Shown: positions 16,574 to 27,376, counted from the first letter of the stretch. The stretch is 64,000 nt of DNA from Flavobacterium sp. LC2016-13 (GCF_009707955.1 NZ_WMDQ01000002.1:558001-622000), one strand, 5' to 3'. Made by a program: numbers and translations. Notes: a model not told the origin generated them from the sequence alone.

Positions 16574-18481
16574 TTAAACTCTTTCTTTCATAATTTCTTC
16601 AACAATTTCAGGATTTAATAAAGTTGATGTATCACCAAAATTAGAATAATCACCTTCGGCAATTTTACGTAAAATTCTACGCATAATTTTTCCTGAACGT
16701 GTTTTTGGTAAACCTGACACAAACTGAATTTTGTCTAATTTAGCAATTGGTCCAATATGGTCAGCAATATACTGATTGATTTCTTTTGTCAAGTTTTCTT
16801 TATTTCTAACTTCTCCAGTTTCTTTCAAGATTACATAACCGTACAAAGCGTTTCCTTTAATATCATGCGGGAATCCAACAATTGCAGATTCTGCAACTGC
16901 AGGATGCTCATTAATAGCATCTTCAATAGGAGCAGTTCCTAAGTTATGTCCAGAAACAATAACAACATCATCTACTCTACCCGTAATTCTGTAATATCCT
17001 ACTTCGTCTCTTAAAGCTCCGTCTCCTGTAAAATATTTTCCAGGAAAAGATGAGAAATACGTGTCTTTATAACGTTGGTGATCTCCCCAGATTGTTCTGG
17101 CGATTCCCGGCCACGGAAATTTAATACATAAACTTCCTACTACTTGGTTTCCTTCAATTTCATTACGTTTTTCATCCATCAAAACAGGTTGAATTCCTGG
17201 TAATGGTAAAGTCGCGTATGTTGGTTTTGTTGGTGTTACAAAAGCGATTGGCGAAATCATGATTCCACCAGTTTCAGTTTGCCACCAAGTATCAACCACC
17301 GGACATCTTTTATCTCCAACGTGGTCATTAAACCAGTGCCAGGCTTCTTCGTTGATTGGTTCTCCAACAGATCCGATAACTTTAAGTGATTTTAGAGGAT
17401 ATTTTTGAATATAATCTAAACTTTCTTTTGCTAATGAACGAATTGCAGTTGGTGCTGTATAAAATTGTGTGATTTTATGTTTTTCGATAATATCCCAAAA
17501 ACGACTAAAATCAGGATAAGACGGTACTCCTTCAAAAATTACGGTTGTTCCTCCATTTAATAATGGTCCGTATAATATATAAGAGTGACCTGTAATCCAG
17601 CCAATATCTGCAGTACACCAGAAAATATCATTTTCTTCGTGGCTGAAAACATTTTTAAAAGTATAGGCTGTATAAACCATATATCCGGCTGTAGTATGCA
17701 CCATTCCTTTTGGTTTTCCTGTAGATCCTGAGGTATATAAGATAAATAAAGGATCTTCAGCATCCATAATTTCAGCAACGCTATTGTCTATTGCTTCATC
17801 TAATAAAGGCTGCAACCAAATATCGCGGCCTTCTTTCATATTAACTGCTGTATTAGTTCTTTTAACAACTAAAACTTTAGTAACAGAAGGACAAGTTTTT
17901 AATGCTTCATCAACAATTCCTTTAAGATCGATTGTTTTGTTTCCTCTGTAACCACCATCAGAAGTGATTACCATTTTACATTCGCAATCGTTAATCCTTG
18001 CAGCTACAGCTGAGTCTGAAAATCCTGCAAAAATAACAGAGTGAATTGCTCCAATTCTAGCACACGCCAATACGGCAACTGCCAATTCAGGAATCATTGG
18101 TAAATAAATACAAACGCGATCTCCTTTACGAACTCCTTGCTCACGCAAAACGTTCGACATTCTTGAAACTCTTTCGTATAATTCGTTATACGTTATATGT
18201 AAAGCACTTTCAGAAGGATCATTCGGTTCAAAAATAATAGCCGTTTTTTCTCCTCTTTTGCTTAAATGTCTGTCGATACAATTTTTGGTAATGTTTACTT
18301 TAGCTTCAGTGAACCATTTTACTTCGGCTTCAGCCATATTAAAATCTACTACTTTATCCCATTGTTGATACCAGGTAAAATTTTCTTCGGCTATTTTTCC
18401 CCAAAATTTCCTTGGCTCTCTTATTGACTTATTGTAATGTTTAAAATATTGTTCTAAATTTTCAATTTTATAATAACTCAT
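16574..18481 (-). CDS. acs: Acetyl-CoA synthetase
   Basis: Converts acetate, ATP and CoA to acetyl-CoA through acetyl-AMP, in acetate scavenging. At 635 aa the length is usual. The P-loop-like AMP-binding motif YTSGSTGKPKG is at 249-259, the TWWQTETGG segment at about 400, and PKTRSGKIMRR near the end with Lys598 as the conserved lysine that is acetylated for inactivation in this family. It is monocistronic, bounded downstream by the 16521-16550 terminator. Upstream on the same strand is another terminator at 18642-18675, so acs is not part of the ilv transcript. Confidence 0.97.
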   Translation of the reverse strand: MSYYKIENLEQYFKHYNKSIREPRKFWGKIAEENFTWYQQWDKVVDFNMAEAEVKWFTEAKVNITKNCIDRHLSKRGEKTAIIFEPNDPSESALHITYNELYERVSRMSNVLREQGVRKGDRVCIYLPMIPELAVAVLACARIGAIHSVIFAGFSDSAVAARINDCECKMVITSDGGYRGNKTIDLKGIVDEALKTCPSVTKVLVVKRTNTAVNMKEGRDIWLQPLLDEAIDNSVAEIMDAEDPLFILYTSGSTGKPKGMVHTTAGYMVYTAYTFKNVFSHEENDIFWCTADIGWITGHSYILYGPLLNGGTTVIFEGVPSYPDFSRFWDIIEKHKITQFYTAPTAIRSLAKESLDYIQKYPLKSLKVIGSVGEPINEEAWHWFNDHVGDKRCPVVDTWWQTETGGIMISPIAFVTPTKPTYATLPLPGIQPVLMDEKRNEIEGNQVVGSLCIKFPWPGIARTIWGDHQRYKDTYFSSFPGKYFTGDGALRDEVGYYRITGRVDDVVIVSGHNLGTAPIEDAINEHPAVAESAIVGFPHDIKGNALYGYVILKETGEVRNKENLTKEINQYIADHIGPIAKLDKIQFVSGLPKTRSGKIMRRILRKIAEGDYSNFGDTSTLLNPEIVEEIMKERV

Positions 18482-18641
18482 AGGTAGTCTATTTTTTTTA
18501 TAAATGTATTAAATCTGTGCGTATTCTTAAAATTATTTAATTCATAAATTTTATCAAAAAAAAACACATTTTAAAAAAAATATCATTTTTTAATGAATAT
18601 AGTGAAAAAAAATGTGTTTTGAAGAAAAAATGCTTATCGCA

Positions 18642-18675
18642 AAAAAGGCACGATAAATAAATACCATGCCTTTTT
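18642..18675 (-). terminator. Terminator after the 30-codon ORF
   Basis: On the minus strand AAAAAGGCA and TGCCTTTTT pair (9 bp) with a 16-nt loop and a following T6. It lies 42 nt beyond the stop of the small ORF 18717-18809 and 160 nt upstream of acs. Confidence 0.75.
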
Positions 18676-18716
18676 ATTTTAACAATTTCAATAACAATTA
18701 ATATTGTAATTCTGTA

Positions 18717-18809
18717 TTACAACGCCTTCTCTATTTTGAAAATAGCAGCAGCTTTATTAATTAATATAGAAACTTCTACAAGTATATTTATAACCAAAAT
18801 ATACCCCAT
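18717..18809 (-). CDS. Candidate 30-aa Ile/Leu/Val-rich small protein or leader peptide
   Basis: An ATG at 18809 begins MGYILVINILVEVSILINK and ends IEKAL at a TAA, 30 residues in all. Fourteen of the 30 residues are Ile, Leu or Val, with a single hydrophobic segment (about 3-18), so it could be a membrane peptide or a leader read by branched-chain tRNA supply. It starts one base after the 3' arm of the long-range stem 18811-18973 and is followed by an intrinsic terminator. The gene after the terminator is acs, which is not a branched-chain gene. I do not know its function, and translation is unproven. Confidence 0.45.
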   Translation of the reverse strand: MGYILVINILVEVSILINKAAAIFKIEKAL

Positions 18810-18810
18810 T

Positions 18811-18973
18811 ATTTGGGATTACCTCACTTAACTTTCTTTGTGTAAGAAGTTAAGTGAATGCAATATGCATCTATATCCATATTATTTTAATAAGTGCTTA
18901 CTAATTCAAAATATTATATAAGGAGAGATACAGTGCAAATCCCACCACAGTCGAATGTGTGGTAATTCCCAAT
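18811..18973 (-). promoter_or_regulatory. Candidate structured RNA between ilvC and acs
   Basis: In the minus-strand RNA, ATTGGGAATTACC (18973-18961) can pair with GGTAATCCCAAAT (18823-18811) as a long-range stem with one bulge. Inside are a hairpin ACCACA/TGTGGT (18944-18963), a hairpin ATGCA/TGCAT and a strong hairpin CACTTAACTT/AAGTTAAGTG (18825-18856). A rival pairing TGGGATT with AATCCCA would break the outer stem. The unit begins 4 nt after the ilvC stop. The rest of 18482-18976 holds the small ORF, a terminator and the acs leader. Confidence 0.45.
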
Positions 18974-18976
18974 TTA

Positions 18977-20446
18977 TTATCCGATTTTTTTCATCGCTGT
19001 CATTGACTCTCTCAACCATGCTCCTACTTCTTCGATAGGGTGTTGACGAATTTCTTTGTTTACTGCAATTAAAACTGCATTATCTACTCCGTTAGAAGTT
19101 GAGAATGGTTTTCCTATTATGTTTGTTTCCACTTTTTTCATGAATTCAGTCAATAACGGTTTACAAGCATGGTCAAATAAATAACAACCATATTCTGCTG
19201 TATCAGAAATTACACGGTTCATTTCGAACAATTTTTTTCTTGCAATTGTATTTGCAATTAAAGGCAATTCGTGTAATGATTCGTAATATGCTGATTCTTC
19301 AATGATTCCAGCTTCTGTCATTGTTTCAAAAGCTAATTCTACACCAGCTTTAACCATAGCAATCATTAAAACTCCATTGTCAAAATATTCTTGTTCCGGA
19401 ATTGCAGCTTCTTGTGGTGCTGTTTTTTCGAAGTTAGTTTCTCCGGTTGCAGCTCTCCATTTCAATAAGTTAACATCATCGTTAGCCCAGTCAATCATCA
19501 TAGTTCTTGAGAATTCTCCAGAAATAATATCATCTTGGTGTTTTTGGAATAACGGACGCATAATGTCTTTTAATTCGTCTGCTAATTCATAAGCTTCAAT
19601 TTTTGCAGGATTCGATAAACGGTCCATCATGTTGGTGATACCTCCGTGTTTCAAAGCCTCAGTGATAGTTTCCCATCCGTATTGAATTAATTTTGAAGCA
19701 TAAGCTTTATCAATTCCTTTTTCAACCATTTTATCAAAACATAAAATAGATCCTGTTTGCAATAATCCGCAAAGAATTGTTTGCTCACCCATTAAATCTG
19801 ATTTTACTTCAGCTACAAATGATGATTTTAAAACTCCTGCTTTATGACCTCCAGTTGCTACAGCGTAAGCTTTTGCCTGATCTAAACCAAAACTGTTTGG
19901 ATCATTTTCCGGGTGAACTGCAATTAAAGTTGGTACACCAAATCCTCTTTTGTATTCTTCACGAACCTCAGAACCAGGACATTTAGGAGCACACATAATT
20001 ACTGTGATATCTTTACGAATCTGCATTCCTTCTTCAACGATATTAAAACCGTGAGAATAGGCTAATGTTGATCCTTGTTTCATTAAAGGCATAATAGCCG
20101 TAACTACCGCTGTATGTTGTTTATCCGGAGTTAAGTTACAAACTAAATCAGCTGTTGGAATTAACTCTTCATAAGTACCTACTTTAAAACCATTTTCAGT
20201 TGCATTTTTATATGAAGCTCTCTTTTCTGCAATTGCATCTGCACGCAATGCATAAGAAATGTCTAAACCTGAATCTCTCATGTTTAAACCTTGATTCAAA
20301 CCTTGTGCACCACATCCAACAATAACAACTTTTTTTCCTGCTAATGCTGAAATTCCGTCTGCAAATTCTGACTGCTCCATAAATTCGCAAACTCCTAGTT
20401 GCTCTAATTGTAATCTAAGTGGTAATGTGTTGAAATAATTTGCCAT
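18977..20446 (-). CDS. ilvC: Ketol-acid reductoisomerase, class II
   Basis: Second common step of Ile/Val synthesis: isomerises and reduces acetolactate or acetohydroxybutyrate with NADPH and Mg. At 489 aa it is the long class II form, with the duplicated C-terminal helical domain of the E. coli type rather than the usual 330-aa class I. GCGAQG at 44-49 is the dinucleotide-binding loop; [17 protein letters not shown] and [13 protein letters not shown] carry metal- and substrate-binding residues. It is the last gene of ilvDBNC, 81 bp after ilvN. A small hairpin (TGCGAT/ATCGCA, 20501-20518) lies in that gap. Confidence 0.97.
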   Translation of the reverse strand: MANYFNTLPLRLQLEQLGVCEFMEQSEFADGISALAGKKVVIVGCGAQGLNQGLNMRDSGLDISYALRADAIAEKRASYKNATENGFKVGTYEELIPTADLVCNLTPDKQHTAVVTAIMPLMKQGSTLAYSHGFNIVEEGMQIRKDITVIMCAPKCPGSEVREEYKRGFGVPTLIAVHPENDPNSFGLDQAKAYAVATGGHKAGVLKSSFVAEVKSDLMGEQTILCGLLQTGSILCFDKMVEKGIDKAYASKLIQYGWETITEALKHGGITNMMDRLSNPAKIEAYELADELKDIMRPLFQKHQDDIISGEFSRTMMIDWANDDVNLLKWRAATGETNFEKTAPQEAAIPEQEYFDNGVLMIAMVKAGVELAFETMTEAGIIEESAYYESLHELPLIANTIARKKLFEMNRVISDTAEYGCYLFDHACKPLLTEFMKKVETNIIGKPFSTSNGVDNAVLIAVNKEIRQHPIEEVGAWLRESMTAMKKIG

Positions 20447-20527
20447 TTTGTTTTGAAATATTTAATGAAATGAAATTTTAATAATTGATTTATAAATGAT
20501 TGCGATCTGGAAATCGCAGTTTTATTG

Positions 20528-21049
20528 TTATTTGAATGTTTCTAATAGTGTCGAAATTTCCATTTTTTCTTTAGAAACTGATATCCTTCCAGAACGTACA
20601 AACTGCATGATGCCGTAAGGTTTGAACTTTTCGTATAATTCTTCAATTTCTGAACGTCTTCCTGATTTAGAAATCACAAAGAAATCTCTGGAAACGGTAA
20701 CAATCGTTGATTGACTTTCTTTAATGATATTCTGAATTTGTTTTTCGTCAAACAACAAACTTGAAGCAATTTTAAACAATGCATTTTCAAGATAAATTGT
20801 TTCTTCATCTGTGTGATAAAATGCTTTTATAACCTCAATTTGTTTCTCGATTTGTCCAACAATATTCTGAACCCATTTCTCTGTTGTATTTACTACAATA
20901 ATAAATCTTGAAACATTCTCTATTTCTGATTCTGAAACGTTTAGACTTAATATATTAATGTGACGCTTTAAGAATATTCCAGATATTCTATTTAGCAATC
21001 CAACATTATTTTCTGAATATACCGATATGGTAAATGTTTTATCTTCCAT
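20528..21049 (-). CDS. ilvN: Acetolactate synthase small (regulatory) subunit
   Basis: The regulatory subunit that binds valine and stimulates the catalytic subunit. Of 173 aa, an N-terminal ACT domain (FTISVYSENNVGLLNRISGIF, about residues 5-75) is followed by the ALS_ss C-terminal domain (about 85-165). The ATG at 21049 is chosen. An in-frame ATG at 21112 would add 21 residues, but these translate an inverted repeat (21069-21117) and a poly-Lys stretch and do not resemble the family. It is placed between ilvB and ilvC in the operon, as expected. Confidence 0.94.
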   Translation of the reverse strand: MEDKTFTISVYSENNVGLLNRISGIFLKRHINILSLNVSESEIENVSRFIIVVNTTEKWVQNIVGQIEKQIEVIKAFYHTDEETIYLENALFKIASSLLFDEKQIQNIIKESQSTIVTVSRDFFVISKSGRRSEIEELYEKFKPYGIMQFVRSGRISVSKEKMEISTLLETFK

Positions 21050-21068
21050 TTGTTTTTTAGTTTTTTTT

Positions 21069-21117
21069 GTTTCATGTTTCAAGTTCTGTTGAGAACGTGA
21101 AACTTGAAACATGAAAC
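21069..21117. repeat. 17-bp perfect inverted repeat in the ilvB-ilvN gap
   Basis: GTTTCATGTTTCAAGTT (21069-21085) and its exact inverse (21101-21117) surround a 15-nt loop. The same word, partly degenerate, recurs near 7750 and 44855, so this is a dispersed repeat inside an operon rather than a terminator; no T tract follows. Confidence 0.65.
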
Positions 21118-21130
21118 ATGAAACTTTTTT

Positions 21131-22819
21131 CTAACTTAATCTAATTTCTGAAACACATGCTCCTGTTGGAATCATTGGGAAAACGTTGTTTTCTTTTTCG
21201 ACCATAACTTCCAGGAAATAAGAATCTTTTGAAGCCAGCATTTCTGCAACGGCGGCATCAAGATCTTCTCTTTGTGAAACTTTTTTAGATTTAATGTGAT
21301 AACCTTCTGCAATTGCGACAAAATTTGGATTTATCATTTTTGTTGAAGCATATCTGTTATCAAAGAATAGTTCCTGCCATTGACGTACCATTCCTAAAAA
21401 TTCGTTGTTTAAAACCACAATTTTTACGGGAACTTTTGTTTGAAAAATGGTTCCTAATTCCTGAATCGTCATCTGGAATCCGCCATCTCCAATAATCGCT
21501 ACAACTTCGCGTTCCGGTTTACCCATTTTCGCTCCAATTGCAGCAGGTAAAGCAAATCCCATAGTTCCTAAACCTCCGGAAGTAATGTTACTTTTGGTTG
21601 AATTAAATTTAGCATAACGACAAGCAAACATTTGGTGCTGACCAACATCTGAAACAATAATGGCATCGCCTTTTGAATGTTTGTTGATCATTTCTAAAGT
21701 TTCTCCCATCGAAATTCCTTTTCCATTTGTTGGGTTTAATTCTTCGTTTATAACCGTTTCAACTTCAATTTTATGTAATTCCTTAAATTCATTATGCCAT
21801 AAATCATGTGATTTCGCATCAATTAAAGGTAATAACGCATTTAAAGCTTCTTTTACATCTCCTAAAACGGCAACTTCTGTTTTTACGTTTTTATCAACTT
21901 CTGCAGGATCAATTTCAAAGTGAATTACTTTTGCCTGTTTTGCATATGTACTTAATTTTCCTGTAACGCGGTCATCAAAACGCATTCCCAAAGCAATTAA
22001 AACATCGCATTCGTTTGTTAGTAAATTTGGACCGTAATTTCCGTGCATTCCAAGCATACCAACGTTTAACGGATGATCTGTTGGTAAAGCCGAAAGTCCT
22101 AAAATTGTCCATGCAGCCGGAATTCCTGATTTTTCAATAAATGCTTTTAGTTGTTCTTCGGCCTGACCAAGAATAATTCCCTGTCCAAAAACGATGAAAG
22201 GCTTTTTAGCACTATTGATTAATGCTGCAGCTTCAGCAACTTTATCTAATTTTAATTTCGGAACCGGAACGTAACTTCTGATTGCGGTACATTTTTCATA
22301 ACTAAAATCGAACTCATCAAACTGAGCATTTTTAGTAATATCAATTAATACAGGTCCCGGACGTCCTGAACGTGCAATGTAAAACGCTTTTGCAATGATT
22401 TCCGGAATTTCAGAAGCTTCTGTAATTTGGTAATTCCATTTTGTTACCGGAGTCGAAATTCCGATAATATCTGTTTCCTGAAATGCATCAGAACCTAGCA
22501 AATGTTTTCCTACCTGACCTGTAATGCAAACCATTGGTGTAGAATCGATTTGTGCATCTGCAATTCCTGTAACTAAATTTGTTGCTCCCGGTCCGGATGT
22601 AGCAATTGCTACACCTACTTTTCCTGTAGCTCTTGCATATCCTTGAGCTGCATGCGTTGCACCTTGTTCGTGACGTACTAAAACGTGGTGTAATTGCTCC
22701 TGAAATTTATATAATTCGTCGTAAACCGGCATTATGGCTCCTCCCGGATATCCGTAAACCAAGTCTACACCTTCTTCTAATAAACATCTTATAACGGCTT
22801 CTGCCCCTGATATTTTCAT
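21131..22819 (-). CDS. ilvB: Acetolactate synthase large (catalytic) subunit
   Basis: A thiamine-diphosphate enzyme condensing pyruvate with pyruvate or 2-oxobutyrate at the first common step of Val/Leu and Ile synthesis. Of 562 aa, the N-terminal HEQGATHAAQGYARATGK carries the catalytic Glu, RPGPVLIDIT is in the FAD/central domain, and GDGGFQMTIQEL plus VVLNNEFLGMVRQWQ form the C-terminal TPP motif. The ATG at 22819 gives the usual MKISGAEA start; a TTG 18 bp upstream was not used. It lies 85 bp after ilvD in the same operon. Confidence 0.97.
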   Translation of the reverse strand: MKISGAEAVIRCLLEEGVDLVYGYPGGAIMPVYDELYKFQEQLHHVLVRHEQGATHAAQGYARATGKVGVAIATSGPGATNLVTGIADAQIDSTPMVCITGQVGKHLLGSDAFQETDIIGISTPVTKWNYQITEASEIPEIIAKAFYIARSGRPGPVLIDITKNAQFDEFDFSYEKCTAIRSYVPVPKLKLDKVAEAAALINSAKKPFIVFGQGIILGQAEEQLKAFIEKSGIPAAWTILGLSALPTDHPLNVGMLGMHGNYGPNLLTNECDVLIALGMRFDDRVTGKLSTYAKQAKVIHFEIDPAEVDKNVKTEVAVLGDVKEALNALLPLIDAKSHDLWHNEFKELHKIEVETVINEELNPTNGKGISMGETLEMINKHSKGDAIIVSDVGQHQMFACRYAKFNSTKSNITSGGLGTMGFALPAAIGAKMGKPEREVVAIIGDGGFQMTIQELGTIFQTKVPVKIVVLNNEFLGMVRQWQELFFDNRYASTKMINPNFVAIAEGYHIKSKKVSQREDLDAAVAEMLASKDSYFLEVMVEKENNVFPMIPTGACVSEIRLS

Positions 22820-22904
22820 AGTATATTTTGTTTTCAAAAATCAATAACAATGTCAATTTTATCTGATACTGTTATTGTTTTTTAATATTTTATTATTTGA
22901 ATAA

Positions 22905-24578
22905 TTAATTATCGGTAACGCAACCTGTAGAAGCGCTTGAAACCGATCTGGCATATTTAAGTAAAACCCCTTTTGTAACTTTTAACGGTGGTTGTACCCA
23001 AGCCGCTTTTCTAGCTGCAAATTCTTCGTCGGAAATTTTCAGGTCGATTGTATTTTTTACAGCATCAATAGCGATTAAATCACCATCTTTAACTAAAGCA
23101 ATACCACCACCATCATAAGCCTCTGGTGTAATGTGTCCTACGACAAAGCCATGTGAACCTCCAGAGAACCTGCCGTCTGTAATAAGAGCACACGTACTTC
23201 CTAATCCGGCACCAATAATAGCCGATGTTGGTTTTAGCATCTCAGGCATCCCCGGACCACCTTTTGGTCCACAATACCTGATGACGACTACATTGCCCGG
23301 TTTTATTTTTCCGGCCTCAAGACCTGGAATTACTTCAAATTCACCTTCAAAAACAACAGCAGGTCCTTCAAAATATTCTCCTTCTTTTCCGCTGATTTTT
23401 GCTACAGCACCTTCAGAAGCAAGATTTCCGTATAAAACCTGAATATTTCCTGTTGGTTTTAACGCTTTTTGAATTTCATGAATTACTTCTTGTCCATCTT
23501 GTAAATCCGGAGTTGAAGCTAAATTTTCAGCTACTGTTTTTCCAGTTACAGTCAAACAATCTCCATGAATCAATCCAACTTTCAATAAATATTTCATTAC
23601 TGAAGGAATACCTCCAACTTCATGAATATCTTCCATCATATATTTTCCACTTGGTTTCATGTCAGCTAATACAGGTGTTCTGTCGTTAATAGCCTGAAAA
23701 TCATCCAAAGTAATTTTAATATCAACAGCATGAGCCATTGCAATTAAGTGCATAACCGCATTCGTAGAACCTCCCAAAACAGCTACAATAGTAATAGCGT
23801 TTTCGAAAGCTTTGCGAGTCATAATATCTCTTGGCTTAATATCTTTTTCTAATAAAATTTTAATTGCTTCTCCTGCAGCCAGACATTCGTCTCTTTTTTC
23901 CTGACTCAAAGCAGGATTCGATGAACTGTATGGCAAACTCATTCCTAATGCTTCAATTGCAGAAGACATTGTATTTGCAGTATACATTCCACCGCAGGCA
24001 CCAGCGCCAGGGCAAGAATTTTGAATTATACCTTTAAAATCTTCCGGGGTAATTTCGTTTCTCACTTTTTTTCCTAAGGCTTCAAAGGCAGAAACAATGT
24101 TAAGCGATTCACCTTTCCATTTTCCAGAGTGAATTGAACCTCCATAAACCATCATCGCAGGGCGGTTTAATCTTCCCATTGCGATTAACGCTCCAGGCAT
24201 ATTTTTGTCACAACCCGGAATTGCAATTACACCGTCGTACCATTGTGCTCCCACAACTGTTTCGATAGAATCGGCAATTACATCGCGGGAAACTAATGAA
24301 AAACGCATTCCTTCAGTTCCGTTTGAAATTCCGTCACTGACACCAATGGTATTAAAAATAAGTCCGACCAGATTTGCATCCCAAACACCTTTTTTAACAT
24401 CTTTTGCTAAATCATTCAAGTGCATGTTACATGTGTTACCATCGTAACCCATACTTACAATACCAACTTGTGCTTTTTTCAAATCTTCTTCAGTTAAACC
24501 AATACCGTACAACATGGCTTGCGCTGCAGGTTGTGTTGGATCTTGAGTGATGGTTTTGCTGTACTTATTTAATTCCAT
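22905..24578 (-). CDS. ilvD: Dihydroxy-acid dehydratase
   Basis: Third common step of Ile/Val synthesis, dehydrating 2,3-dihydroxy acids with an iron-sulfur cluster and Mg. At 557 aa the length is typical of this family. The cluster cysteines appear as Cys50 (GNTCNMH), Cys123 (PGCDKNMPG) and Cys195 ([15 protein letters not shown]). The C-terminal [16 protein letters not shown] segment is the family signature. First gene of ilvDBNC. It is preceded by a -7 element, an Ile/Val-rich leader peptide and an intrinsic terminator (24608-24763), so its expression is probably attenuated by charged Ile and Val tRNAs. Confidence 0.97.
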   Translation of the reverse strand: MELNKYSKTITQDPTQPAAQAMLYGIGLTEEDLKKAQVGIVSMGYDGNTCNMHLNDLAKDVKKGVWDANLVGLIFNTIGVSDGISNGTEGMRFSLVSRDVIADSIETVVGAQWYDGVIAIPGCDKNMPGALIAMGRLNRPAMMVYGGSIHSGKWKGESLNIVSAFEALGKKVRNEITPEDFKGIIQNSCPGAGACGGMYTANTMSSAIEALGMSLPYSSSNPALSQEKRDECLAAGEAIKILLEKDIKPRDIMTRKAFENAITIVAVLGGSTNAVMHLIAMAHAVDIKITLDDFQAINDRTPVLADMKPSGKYMMEDIHEVGGIPSVMKYLLKVGLIHGDCLTVTGKTVAENLASTPDLQDGQEVIHEIQKALKPTGNIQVLYGNLASEGAVAKISGKEGEYFEGPAVVFEGEFEVIPGLEAGKIKPGNVVVIRYCGPKGGPGMPEMLKPTSAIIGAGLGSTCALITDGRFSGGSHGFVVGHITPEAYDGGGIALVKDGDLIAIDAVKNTIDLKISDEEFAARKAAWVQPPLKVTKGVLLKYARSVSSASTGCVTDN

Positions 24579-24607
24579 TATTGTATTATTTTTTTAATTT
24601 TTATTCC

Positions 24608-24638
24608 AAAAAAAAACCTTCCAGTATTTGGAAGGTTT
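24608..24638 (-). terminator. Attenuator terminator upstream of ilvD
   Basis: On the minus strand AAACCTTCCA and TGGAAGGTTT make a perfect 10-bp stem with a 5-nt loop, followed by T residues (24613-24608). It lies between the leader peptide stop (24662) and the ilvD start (24578), the classical position for transcription attenuation. Confidence 0.88.
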
Positions 24639-24661
24639 GTAATATAGTTTTTCAATTATAT

Positions 24662-24736
24662 TTATACCATTCCCGATGCAGATGTGCTAAACACATTGAC
24701 AACAACGACAGAAGTAATAATAATTGAGATTTGCAT
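24662..24736 (-). CDS. ilv leader peptide, 24 aa
   Basis: An ATG at 24736 opens 24 codons beginning MQISIIITSVVVVNVF and closing SASGMV before TAA. Three consecutive Ile codons (ATT) and four consecutive Val codons (GTC GTT GTT GTC), plus further Ile and Val, give ten regulatory codons; there is no Leu. The ATG is 20 bp after a consensus -7 element, and the stop is 24 nt before an intrinsic terminator. This is the expected build of a ribosome-stalling leader sensing Ile and Val. It is too short for routine gene calling. Confidence 0.85.
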   Translation of the reverse strand: MQISIIITSVVVVNVFSTSASGMV

Positions 24737-24755
24737 TTTTATTTTTTTAGTGTTA

Positions 24756-24763
24756 CAAAAGTA
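24756..24763 (-). promoter_or_regulatory. -7 element TACTTTTG for the ilv leader and ilvDBNC
   Basis: An exact TAnnTTTG match on the minus strand, 20 bp upstream of the leader ATG and in the leuB-ilvD gap. It implies that ilvDBNC starts its own transcript rather than depending on readthrough from leuB. No TTG at the usual -33 distance was found. Confidence 0.6.
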
Positions 24764-24845
24764 TGAAAACTTTAAGAACTAAAAAAATAAAATCTCAACA
24801 TTTACAATACTTCTTGTTATTTATTTCAAAATTTTAATAAAAAAC

Positions 24846-25964
24846 TTAAACAATCGTCGATTGACCAATATGTACATTATCATTATTAAAATAAAGCAAG
24901 TCATCTTTGCTGAAAATAAAATTTGAAACAAACTCCCCTACTTCATTTGTACCGAATTTTGAATCTGGTTTTAAGTCAACCGTAACAACTTTATATTCAA
25001 TTGCTTTTTCTACCGCTTTATAGATAACATTAGCTTCTTTAGTTAATCCAAAATGTTCTAACAAAAGTGCTGCTGCTAAAATTGAAGCAATTGGATTGGC
25101 AATGTTTTTTCCTTTTGCCTGTGGATATGATCCATGAATTGGCTCAAACAAAGCATTTTTTTCTCCTAAAGATACCGATGGCAACAAACCAATTGAACCT
25201 GTAATTACACTGGCTTCATCAGATAAAATATCTCCGAACAAGTTCTCAGTTAAAATCACATCAAATTGTTTTGGATTTAGTATTAACTGCATTGCTGCAT
25301 TGTCAACAAATAAGAAATCAAGCTTAACATCAGGATAATTCTCGCCAATTTTCTGAACTACTTTTCTCCACAATCTTGAAGTTTCCAAAACATTTGCTTT
25401 GTCAACCATTGTTAGCTTTTTGCGTCGTTTTTGCGCCGATTTAAAAGCTAAATGTGTGATTCTGGTAATTTCTTCTTCTGAATACTCACATAAATCAGAA
25501 GCGTGTGTACCTTCTTCATTGAGTGTTTTAGCTCCAAAATAAGCACCGCCTGTTAATTCTCTAAAAATTGTAAAATCAGCTCCTTCAATAATTTCTCTTT
25601 TTAAAGGAGAAGCGTCAATTAAGGCTTTGTAAGGTTTAATAGGACGAATATTGGCAAACAAACCAAGTTCTTTACGAAGTTTTAACAAACCTTGCTCAGG
25701 GCGAACTTTAGCATTTGGGTTATTATCGTATTTTGGATCACCAATAGCACCAAGTAAAACTGCATCTGTATTTAAACAAAGATTTAAAGTTTGTTCCGGG
25801 AGTGGGTTTCCGGTTTTGTCAATGGCAATCGCACCCATGAGCGCCTCTTCAAAAACAAATTCATGATTGTACACTTCGCCAATAGCGTATAATGCTTTTT
25901 TGGCTTGTAAAATTACTTCCGGTCCAATTCCGTCTCCTGGTAAAACTGCTATTTTCAAATTCAT
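24846..25964 (-). CDS. leuB: 3-isopropylmalate dehydrogenase
   Basis: NAD-dependent oxidative decarboxylation of 3-isopropylmalate in leucine synthesis. Of 372 aa, the start KIAVLPGDGIGPEV is the family N-terminus, and RELTGGAYFG and the conserved ENLFGDILSDEASVITGS metal-binding segment are present, as is PIHGSYPQAKGKNIANP. It follows leuA by 81 bp in the same direction. The gap is purine-rich on the coding strand and holds no gene. leuC and leuD, usually near leuB, are not here. Confidence 0.96.
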   Translation of the reverse strand: MNLKIAVLPGDGIGPEVILQAKKALYAIGEVYNHEFVFEEALMGAIAIDKTGNPLPEQTLNLCLNTDAVLLGAIGDPKYDNNPNAKVRPEQGLLKLRKELGLFANIRPIKPYKALIDASPLKREIIEGADFTIFRELTGGAYFGAKTLNEEGTHASDLCEYSEEEITRITHLAFKSAQKRRKKLTMVDKANVLETSRLWRKVVQKIGENYPDVKLDFLFVDNAAMQLILNPKQFDVILTENLFGDILSDEASVITGSIGLLPSVSLGEKNALFEPIHGSYPQAKGKNIANPIASILAAALLLEHFGLTKEANVIYKAVEKAIEYKVVTVDLKPDSKFGTNEVGEFVSNFIFSKDDLLYFNNDNVHIGQSTIV

Positions 25965-25982
25965 AATGCCTCGTTCTTTATG

Positions 25983-26045
25983 TATTTAAATCTTTTTTCT
26001 CTTTGTTCTTTCCTCTATTCTCTATCTTCTATTTTCTCTTTTCAA
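25983..26045. repeat. Pyrimidine-biased simple tract in the leuA-leuB gap
   Basis: On the plus strand this gap is almost only T and C with scattered A (for example CTCTATTCTCTATCTTC), in short CTCTATT-like units of about 8 nt. It looks like simple-repeat expansion, and as RNA of the leu transcript it is a GA-rich, unstructured leader for leuB. Confidence 0.4.
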
Positions 26046-27227
<1,182 letters not shown>

Positions 27228-27256
27228 TTATTTAATGTAATTTCACATCTTGATAA

Positions 27257-27264
27257 CAAATATA
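27257..27264 (-). promoter_or_regulatory. -7 element TATATTTG for leuA
   Basis: An exact TAnnTTTG match, 30 bp upstream of the leuA start. The leader is too short for a leader peptide, so leuA seems not to be attenuated in the ilv manner. Confidence 0.5.
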
Positions 27265-27376
27265 TATTGTACTTTATCAGTATGAAATTCATTTTAATGA
27301 AATTATACTGCTTATAACACAATTTATAACGTATTAAACAACTAAAAACCAATAAGTTACACTATTATATTTTACA

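Noticed and set aside
18930..18963. Ten-codon plus-strand ORF behind an AAGGAG-like sequence
   Set aside because: GTG start, very short, inside the inverted-repeat element, and this group rarely uses Shine-Dalgarno sequences.
21050..21112. Longer ilvN start at ATG 21112
   Set aside because: The added residues come from a 17-bp inverted repeat and a lysine-rich spacer; the ACT domain begins right after the ATG at 21049.
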